The notes beneath the pieces were generated by a model. It did not search any database, had not been told where the DNA came from, and saw only the letters and a list, made by a program, of their open reading frames with translations. Both the position numbers and the translations under genes were made by a program. Below are positions 13,595-18,532 of a stretch of DNA of 19,216 nucleotides, piece by piece; positions within the stretch are counted from its first letter, which is position 1, and each line of letters starts with the position of its first letter. The stretch is from Patescibacteria group bacterium (GTDB taxonomy: Bacteria; Patescibacteriota; Minisyncoccia; UBA9983), in the NCBI GenBank assembly GCA_018901555.1, contig JAHIER010000018.1, positions 1 to 19,216 of the forward strand, read 5' to 3'.

Positions 13595-15268
13595 TTACTT
13601 TAAGTATTCCGGTGTGTAAATACTAACCCAGTCAAAAAACTGGCGCATGACTGCTGAAGCGCCGACCAAATTAGCATAAGGGCCTTTTTCCATTACAACA
13701 GCAAAAGCATATTTAGGATTTTCATAAGGGAAAAATCCAATAACCCAAGAATTTACATATTTTTTTGCTCCGCCCACTTCTGCAGTCCCTGTTTTGGCGG
13801 CAATTTTTACCGGTGCAATATAAAGCGCTGAAGCAGTTCCTTCTGTTACAGACATTCTCATTCCTTCTTTTACTACTTGATAATAATTTTGGGGAATGTT
13901 GCTATTATCTTTTAAAACAACTGTTTCTGAATCTTTTTTGAGATGGGGTTTTAAAAGTTTTCCATTATTAGCAATAGAAGATACTAAGACTGCCATTTGA
14001 ATCGGCGTAACTTGAAAATTTCCCTGACCAATACTGGCATTATAAGTATCACCAACTCTCCAAACAGGATCTTCAGGATTAGTTTCTTTGTGTAATTCCG
14101 GGTTAGGCACAATGCCATTTTTCTCTCCTAATAAATCTATGCTTGTATAACCACCAAATCCAAATAATTTGGCATATTCTTCAATTTTGCTAATACCCAA
14201 ACCTTTTTGGTTTTCAAAACCCCCGCCGACTTCATAAAAATAAACATCTGAAGAAACAGCTAGAGCATGACGTATGTCAACCCAACCATGCGCTTTCCAA
14301 TCTTTAAAAACACTGAACTTGCCAGGAAAATAAGGATTAGGAATTGAAATACTGCCAGTGCTTAAAATTTGTTTTTCCGGAGTAATAACATTTTCATTTA
14401 AAGCAGCCACCGCTATCAACGGCTTGATAATGGATCCTGGAGCGTAAAGTCCGGAAATAGCGCGGTTTAAAAAAGGTTTTCTTTGATCATTAAGAAATTG
14501 AATGATTTTTTCTCTATCTTCTCCATTAGTAAGAACTTGAGAATCATATTCCGGATAACTCACCAAAGAAAGTATTTCACCATTATTAATATTCATAATT
14601 ACGCCAGCTCCACCCTGGAATCCCCTTTCTTCTACAATTGCCCCAATATCCTTAAAAAGCTCGGCTTGTATTTTTAAATCTATAGAAAGATTAATATCTT
14701 TGCCATCTTCCGGCCATTGTTGAATACTTTCAGAAATAACATTATCCTGAGAATCAACTTCAACAATCTTATTTCCAGGAATTCCAAAAAGCAAGTCTTC
14801 ATAAATTTTTTCCATGCCATCTTTGCCAATCATAGCTTCCATAATATTTTCACCCTTTTCTTTTAAATCTTTTTCCGACGGCAAACCAACATAACCCAAA
14901 ATATGGCTGAAGCCGTCAAGGCTAGTATAAATTCTAGAATTAAAATCATTCCAGACTAATTTCTCGCCATTTCTATCATAAATAATTCCTTTGTTTGGGA
15001 AAATATAACTTATATTGAGACGATTATTTTCGCTTCGCTGGGCATAAATCTCGCCATTTATAACCTGAAGAAAGAAAAGTTTTGTTGAAAAAATCAAAGC
15101 AATAATCAAAAAAGCTGATATCAAAAAAACAAGATATTTTTTGCTGATTGGTTTTTCAATTCTACCCTCCATCTGATAAGTATCAAATTGAGGAAGATTT
15201 CTAGAATCAAGAAAAACCTCGTCCGGATAAATTTCTTCTTTTGCTTTTTTTCTTCTTTTATTAAACAT
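13595..15268 (-). CDS. mrdA: Elongasome class B penicillin-binding protein (PBP2, MrdA)
   Basis: PBP2 is the side-wall transpeptidase that works with RodA and the MreBCD scaffold. After a cytoplasmic tail of about 43 residues comes one membrane segment (about 44-62). Pedestal motif NKGIIYDRNGEKL (92-104) follows, and then the transpeptidase domain with S279-I-I-K282, S339-S-D341 (SxD is common in PBP2) and K492-T-G494. The head between DRNG and the xRxY...GYVG motif (111-127) is unusually short, leaving out about 90-100 residues present in typical PBP2. Length is 557 against 633 in E. coli. PBP2 rather than FtsI is chosen from the GLGISKIEEYAKLFGFG region, the SxD motif and the mreD-like gene 9 nt upstream. 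rodA is not adjacent. Confidence 0.9.
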   Translation of the reverse strand: MFNKRRKKAKEEIYPDEVFLDSRNLPQFDTYQMEGRIEKPISKKYLVFLISAFLIIALIFSTKLFFLQVINGEIYAQRSENNRLNISYIFPNKGIIYDRNGEKLVWNDFNSRIYTSLDGFSHILGYVGLPSEKDLKEKGENIMEAMIGKDGMEKIYEDLLFGIPGNKIVEVDSQDNVISESIQQWPEDGKDINLSIDLKIQAELFKDIGAIVEERGFQGGAGVIMNINNGEILSLVSYPEYDSQVLTNGEDREKIIQFLNDQRKPFLNRAISGLYAPGSIIKPLIAVAALNENVITPEKQILSTGSISIPNPYFPGKFSVFKDWKAHGWVDIRHALAVSSDVYFYEVGGGFENQKGLGISKIEEYAKLFGFGGYTSIDLLGEKNGIVPNPELHKETNPEDPVWRVGDTYNASIGQGNFQVTPIQMAVLVSSIANNGKLLKPHLKKDSETVVLKDNSNIPQNYYQVVKEGMRMSVTEGTASALYIAPVKIAAKTGTAEVGGAKKYVNSWVIGFFPYENPKYAFAVVMEKGPYANLVGASAVMRQFFDWVSIYTPEYLK

Positions 15269-15277
15269 AAATATAAA

Positions 15278-15541
15278 TTATGCAAAGAAACGCATTTTAT
15301 TTTTTATAAAACTAAAAATAATAAACAAGAGTAAACTGCTGATTGTGAAAAAACCGAATCTACCGATTATTTGGGCGCCGGGAATTGAATAAAAAGAATC
15401 AATAATAAGACCGGCTAAAATAATTTCCCAAAAGTTTCTGAATAAAATTAACCCCAAAACTCCGACAATAACCGTCAACCACCATGGCATAGCAAAAAGC
15501 GCCACCAAAAAAACAATATCAAAAATAATCCGCTTTATCAT
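15278..15541 (-). CDS. mreD: Small MreD-like membrane protein
   Basis: It has 87 residues with three or four hydrophobic segments: about 4-18, 21-35, 38-50 and 65-80. The motif AGLIIDSFYSIPG (43-55) resembles the GLxxDxxxxxPxG stretch of MreD. It occupies mreD's normal place, 9 nt before mrdA, but is about half the length of classical MreD (roughly 160 residues). The reading frame begins cleanly at an ATG behind its own promoter, so it looks like a compact protein rather than a broken one. MreD links MreBC to the PBP2-RodA synthase. The assignment rests on position and one motif. Confidence 0.55.
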   Translation of the reverse strand: MIKRIIFDIVFLVALFAMPWWLTVIVGVLGLILFRNFWEIILAGLIIDSFYSIPGAQIIGRFGFFTISSLLLFIIFSFIKNKMRFFA

Positions 15542-15558
15542 TACCCAAATTATGCCGT

Positions 15559-15586
15559 ATTTTAAAACTCAAATCACTCTTGACAA
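15559..15586 (-). promoter_or_regulatory. Promoter of the mreD-like/mrdA/lysS/M14 unit
   Basis: The minus strand reads TTGTCA (15586-15581), 16 nt, TAAAAT (15564-15559). The predicted transcription start is near 15552, about 10 nt before the mreD-like ATG. Its -35 shares five bases with the -35 of the divergent plus-strand promoter. Confidence 0.5.
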
Positions 15587-15608
15587 AAACAGAAGATTTT
15601 GCTATTAT
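15580..15608 (+). promoter_or_regulatory. Strong promoter of the plus-strand membrane-protein gene
   Basis: TTGACA (15580-15585), a 17-nt spacer, then TATTAT (15603-15608) preceded by TGC, making an extended -10. This is the best sigma70-type promoter in the window. Expected transcription start is near 15615, giving a leader of about 30 nt with a strong ribosome binding site. Confidence 0.85.
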
Positions 15609-15631
15609 TTAATACAACTAAAAGAGAGGAG

Positions 15632-15637
15632 AGGAGG
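15632..15637 (+). promoter_or_regulatory. Ribosome binding site that fixes the ATG at 15645
   Basis: AGGAGG lies 7 nt before ATG within GAGAGGAGAGGAGGTGAAAA. An earlier in-frame ATG at 15552 lies upstream of the promoter and cannot be the start. Confidence 0.85.
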
Positions 15638-15644
15638 TGAAAAA

Positions 15645-15956
15645 ATGGCAGACGTTACTTTTACAAAAAAAGGTTTTGGTTGGTTAATAATAATTGCTTT
15701 TGCAGTTATTGTCGGTATTGGCGCCATAACATATAAGATAGGGCACTTTGACGGCGAGGTTGAAGGGCGCCAACAAGGAAGAAGAGAAGCAAAAGGAATC
15801 CTTCGCACTCCAGAAGCGGGACGAGTTTATGAAGGAACCGTTGTGGGGAAAGATACCTCCTCATATTATTATGAATTTCCCTCTAACCTTATAGCAGGGG
15901 AAAAATATTTATATGAGGGAAACGAAAAAGGGTTTGCCTTAATACAAATGCATTAA
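15645..15956 (+). CDS. Small single-pass membrane protein of unknown function
   Basis: I do not recognise the family. The 103 residues begin with a short polar N-terminus (MADVTFTKKG), then one hydrophobic helix (about 11-30), then an acidic/basic stretch rich in Gly and Arg (about 34-51, HFDGEVEGRQQGRREAKG), then a small soluble tail with a YEGTVVGKDTSSYYYEF-type beta pattern. It is the only clear plus-strand gene and sits divergently from mreD, convergent with the RAYT gene. It has its own strong promoter, Shine-Dalgarno and terminator, so it is an independent, probably well-expressed one-gene unit inside the mre operon. Membrane topology is inferred from hydrophobicity alone. Confidence 0.85.
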   Translation: MADVTFTKKGFGWLIIIAFAVIVGIGAITYKIGHFDGEVEGRQQGRREAKGILRTPEAGRVYEGTVVGKDTSSYYYEFPSNLIAGEKYLYEGNEKGFALIQMH

Positions 15957-15969
15957 GACATTAGACACT

Positions 15970-16006
15970 AAAAGGCGTGGCAATAAAAACCACGCCTTTT
16001 CTTTTT
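15970..16006 (+). terminator. Rho-independent terminator of the plus-strand gene
   Basis: An 11-bp perfect stem, AAAAGGCGTGG and CCACGCCTTTT, with a 9-nt loop, is followed by CTTTTT. On the minus strand the stem is followed by only four T, so it may also weakly stop read-through from the RAYT gene. Confidence 0.9.
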
Positions 16007-16045
16007 ATAAAATATTGTACAAATGCAAGTTAACAGTTGACTATT

Positions 16046-16068
16046 ATTTGGCTATACGATAGCCAAAT
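16046..16068. repeat. REP palindrome at the 3' end of the RAYT gene
   Basis: Perfect 10-bp arms, ATTTGGCTAT and ATAGCCAAAT, surround the loop ACG. It carries the last codons (LAIV) and the TAG stop of the transposase gene. Relative to the copy at 16661 it is inverted (loop CGT against CGC), giving the REP/inverse-REP pair typical of RAYT loci. Confidence 0.8.
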
Positions 16069-16657
16069 CTTGTATCCACTCATCAAAATTCTTTTTAAAC
16101 TCTTTTTCAGTCATATCAAACATCTCACAAAATGATTTTTTATCCATTATGCCTGACCATTTATAATTATCTAGAAATTTTATAACACTTTTTATATTTT
16201 TGATGCGTTTTTCTTTCCATAAAGGTTCTATAAGTTTAACGGGATTAGAAAGAATATAATAAGGAATATGAATAAAATGCTTATCTTTTTTTAGTGGAAT
16301 TATTTTTGATCTTCCTTGAAATAAAACTCCACTCCTTTCATTCTTTAGATTAAAATATTGCGTATAACCACTGCTTATTTTTTTAGAAAAGACACTGGTG
16401 CCTCTGTCAATAACTTCTTGAACCAAAATATGATAATGGTTTGGCATCATACACCAACAGAGAACATTTACTAATTTCTTTTTTGACTTTTTTGGCTTTC
16501 GCATAGCCGAACGACGAAAACTATAAGGCAAAATGGTTAAATCCTTATCATTAAAATCCTCTAGATTGTGGAAAAATCGATAATAATCTTTATCGTCAAG
16601 AAAAATCTTTCTTTTTTCTACGCCTCTATTTAAAATATGAAAAATATCGCCTTGCAT
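16052..16657 (-). CDS. REP-associated tyrosine transposase (RAYT, Y1/HUH superfamily)
   Basis: RAYTs are single-strand HUH nucleases related to IS200/IS605 TnpA that bind and process REP palindromes. Visible features are HILNRGVEKRKIFLDDKDYYRFF (7-29), the HUH motif in MPNHYHILV (H74, H76), the likely catalytic tyrosine in SSGYTQYFN (Y98; Y101 is less likely), and GVLFQGRSK (110-118) followed by the YYILSNPVKL region (133-142), where other members have RYIHLNPV. The 201 residues are close to the usual length. A basic stretch at about 48-61 is encoded by a degenerate REP and appears as an insert just before the HUH strand. The C-terminus DLAIV and the TAG come from the downstream REP. No Shine-Dalgarno is present. 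The protein looks intact and could be active. Confidence 0.9.
   Translation of the reverse strand: MQGDIFHILNRGVEKRKIFLDDKDYYRFFHNLEDFNDKDLTILPYSFRRSAMRKPKKSKKKLVNVLCWCMMPNHYHILVQEVIDRGTSVFSKKISSGYTQYFNLKNERSGVLFQGRSKIIPLKKDKHFIHIPYYILSNPVKLIEPLWKEKRIKNIKSVIKFLDNYKWSGIMDKKSFCEMFDMTEKEFKKNFDEWIQDLAIV
16491..16511. repeat. Degenerate REP copy inside the RAYT coding sequence
   Basis: TTTGGCTTT, CGC, ATAGCCGAA, then CGACG. Over 26 bases it matches the copy at 16661 (TTTGGCTAT, CGC, ATAGCCAAA, TGACC) at 22 positions and in the same orientation. It encodes about residues 49-56 of the transposase. Confidence 0.65.
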
Positions 16658-16660
16658 ATG

Positions 16661-16681
16661 TTTGGCTATCGCATAGCCAAA
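16661..16681. repeat. REP palindrome upstream of the RAYT gene
   Basis: Perfect 9-bp arms, TTTGGCTAT and ATAGCCAAA, surround the loop CGC. It lies 3 nt before the RAYT start codon and 8 nt after the mreC stop, so it also forms a hairpin at the 3' end of the mreBC transcript. Confidence 0.8.
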
Positions 16682-16689
16682 TGACCAAA

Positions 16690-17484
16690 TTATTTTTTGA
16701 TCATTACGTAATTAAGCTCCTGAATATTGACTGGCAAACGGAAAAGTATTTTCTGAAACGGATCAGAGGGATTAGAAATTATCTTTTCCACAATTCCCAG
16801 CAATAATTGATTTGTGCTCATAGTAACAACTTTATCGCCTTCCTGAACCTCTACAGCCTTAGGCAAATCTATTTCAAAATTTCCGCTTCCATGCCCAATG
16901 GCAATCACCTGCACATTAGCATTTTGCAAAAGAACATTAATTTCTTCTTTAGGAAAAGAAATTAATTTTACTTTGCTAGTCTTAGAAAAAACTTCGGAAA
17001 TATAACCAATAAGAATATTTCCATAAGCTGTGACCTCCATTCCATTTTGAATACCTTGTTCAGAACCAGCATCCAGCACTAAAACATCATAAGGAGACTG
17101 AGGCGGACGACTAACAGCAAAAGCTATTATATAATTTTGATCATCTTTTCTTGAAAAAATTTCCCTTAACTCATTATTCTGACTTTCTAAAACCTGACAA
17201 AAAGATATTGCTGACTCTAATTCTTCAACTCTGGCCGAAAGAGAATGACTCTCTTCTTCTAATGACTGTTTATTTTTAAAATAACTAAGTTTTTTATCAA
17301 ACCAATTATTAACAGAATTCCCAGCTTTTAAAAATGGAGTGAAAACCGCAGAAACAGAAGAAGAAATAAAGATATTACTACTACTCCAGCCTAATAAAAA
17401 AAACAAAAAAAGCGCGCCAAGCACGCCCCCTAACAGGAACTTTTTTATCCTTCTATTTTTATTTGGGCGGAAGCTCGTCATCAT
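16690..17484 (-). CDS. mreC: Rod-shape-determining protein MreC
   Basis: MreC is the bitopic periplasm-side scaffold that links MreB to PBP2. The 264 residues show a basic cytoplasmic N-terminus (1-15), one membrane helix (about 16-33), a coiled coil (about 66-112, Glu/Leu/Ser-rich) and the two beta-domains of MreC (about 118-264). The diagnostic stretch is SRPPQSPYDVLVLDAGSEQG (125-144), with NGMEV following. The start overlaps the end of mreB by 26 nt; the second Met (17481) is an equally good start and both keep the membrane helix. There is no Shine-Dalgarno, so translation is probably coupled to mreB. A REP palindrome follows directly after the stop. Confidence 0.93.
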   Translation of the reverse strand: MMTSFRPNKNRRIKKFLLGGVLGALFLFFLLGWSSSNIFISSSVSAVFTPFLKAGNSVNNWFDKKLSYFKNKQSLEEESHSLSARVEELESAISFCQVLESQNNELREIFSRKDDQNYIIAFAVSRPPQSPYDVLVLDAGSEQGIQNGMEVTAYGNILIGYISEVFSKTSKVKLISFPKEEINVLLQNANVQVIAIGHGSGNFEIDLPKAVEVQEGDKVVTMSTNQLLLGIVEKIISNPSDPFQKILFRLPVNIQELNYVMIKK

Positions 17485-18511
17485 GTTTTATTAATACATC
17501 TTTATATTTTTCAATATTTTCAATAATAATTCCTGTTCCCCTAACTACTGCTGTGAGCGGATCTTCGGGCACATTAACAGGCAATTTAATCTCTGATTCA
17601 AAAAGCGCGGCCAAATTCCTTAAAAAAGAACCGCCCCCAACCATGACAATTCCTCGATGCATAATATCAGAAATAAGTTCCGGTGGAGTGTCCTCAATTA
17701 CTTCTTTAGTTGCTCTGACTAGTGATCGTACTGATTTAATAATAGCTTCACGAATGTCTGTATCAGTAACAACAACTTCTCTCGGCAATCCCGTGACTAA
17801 ATCTCTGCCACGTACGATTGTTTCTAATCCTTCACTATTTTTAGAAACTGAACCAATCGCCAGCTTAACATCTTCAGCCGTGCTTTCACCAATCAAGATT
17901 TTAAATTCATCGCGCATATAATCAATAATGTCTTGATTAAATTTATCGCCAGCCACGCGCATATTTTTTGAAATAACAATGCCACCCAAAGAAATAACTG
18001 CAATATCAGTAGTTCCACCGCCAATATCAATAACAACATTGCCCACTGGATCATGAATTGGCAACCGTACGCCAATAGCTGCGGCCATAGGCTCTTCAAT
18101 AATATGAACTTCGCGCGCGCCGGCATTTTTTGTCGCATCGCGCACTGCTCTAATTTCAACATTAGTTATACCAGAAGGAACACCTATTACCACTTTAGGC
18201 CTGGCAAAAGCCTGCCAAGTATCCTGATGAACTTTTCTTATAAAATAAGAAAGCATTTCTTCTGTAATTTCAAAATCAGAAATCACACCTTCTACCAATG
18301 GACGAATTACGGAAATGTGGGCCGGAGTTCGGCCAGCCATTTTTTTTGCTTCACTGCCAATGGCCACTACTTGATCTGTTTTTTTATTGATAGCAACTAC
18401 GGACGGTTCATTAATTACAATTCCCTTACCACGAACATAAACCAATGTAGTGGCAGTGCCTAAATCAATACCGATATCGTGTGAAAATAAATTGTAGAAT
18501 TGATCAAACAT
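17459..18511 (-). CDS. mreB: Actin-like cell-shape protein MreB
   Basis: MreB polymerises under the membrane and orients side-wall synthesis. All actin-fold nucleotide motifs are present: phosphate-1 DIGIDLGTATTLVYV (12-26), EEPMAAAIG (139-147), phosphate-2 VVIDIGGGTTDIAVI (159-173) and the adenosine region GIVMVGGGSFLRNL (287-300). The N-terminal MFDQFYNLFS can form a short membrane-binding amphipathic helix. Length (350) is standard. It starts 15 nt after proS and overlaps mreC. The ATG is preceded by the 24-bp element shared with ftsL. Confidence 0.97.
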   Translation of the reverse strand: MFDQFYNLFSHDIGIDLGTATTLVYVRGKGIVINEPSVVAINKKTDQVVAIGSEAKKMAGRTPAHISVIRPLVEGVISDFEITEEMLSYFIRKVHQDTWQAFARPKVVIGVPSGITNVEIRAVRDATKNAGAREVHIIEEPMAAAIGVRLPIHDPVGNVVIDIGGGTTDIAVISLGGIVISKNMRVAGDKFNQDIIDYMRDEFKILIGESTAEDVKLAIGSVSKNSEGLETIVRGRDLVTGLPREVVVTDTDIREAIIKSVRSLVRATKEVIEDTPPELISDIMHRGIVMVGGGSFLRNLAALFESEIKLPVNVPEDPLTAVVRGTGIIIENIEKYKDVLIKHDDELPPK

Positions 18512-18532
18512 AATTCAGTAAACTCATTATAA
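18509..18532 (-). promoter_or_regulatory. 24-bp element ending at the mreB start codon, shared with ftsL
   Basis: The minus strand runs TTATAATGAGTTTA, CT, GAATTATG, ending at the mreB ATG. It matches the ftsL copy at 22 of 24 bases in identical register to the start codon. It holds a TATAAT 14 nt before the ATG but no recognisable -35, so an initiating transcript would have a leader of about 8 nt. Confidence 0.45.

Larger units (their letters stand above)
16046..16681 (-). mobile_element. REP-flanked RAYT cassette between mreC and the plus-strand gene
   Basis: The unit consists of an upstream REP palindrome, a RAYT coding sequence with a third, degenerate REP inside it, and a downstream inverted REP palindrome. 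It begins 8 nt after the mreC stop and splits mreBC from the mreD-like/mrdA genes. No target-site duplication is expected for this class and none is obvious. Confidence 0.75.

Noticed and set aside
15278..15541. mreD as a pseudogene truncated by the RAYT insertion
   Set aside because: The RAYT cassette is about 500 bp away, the short gene has a clean start behind its own promoter, and no leftover mreD 5' coding sequence is visible in between.
15552..15644. Longer start for the plus-strand membrane protein at ATG 15552
   Set aside because: The -35 and -10 boxes lie inside this extension; the ATG at 15645 has the Shine-Dalgarno and gives a normal membrane-anchor N-terminus.
16028..16042. Imperfect palindrome AGTTAACAGTTGACT next to the left REP
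   Set aside because: Seven-base arms with one mismatch in AT-rich DNA; too weak to call a feature.
18053..18463. Plus-strand open frame of 136 codons opposite mreB
   Set aside because: It is the shadow of a highly conserved mreB frame, with no start signals of its own.
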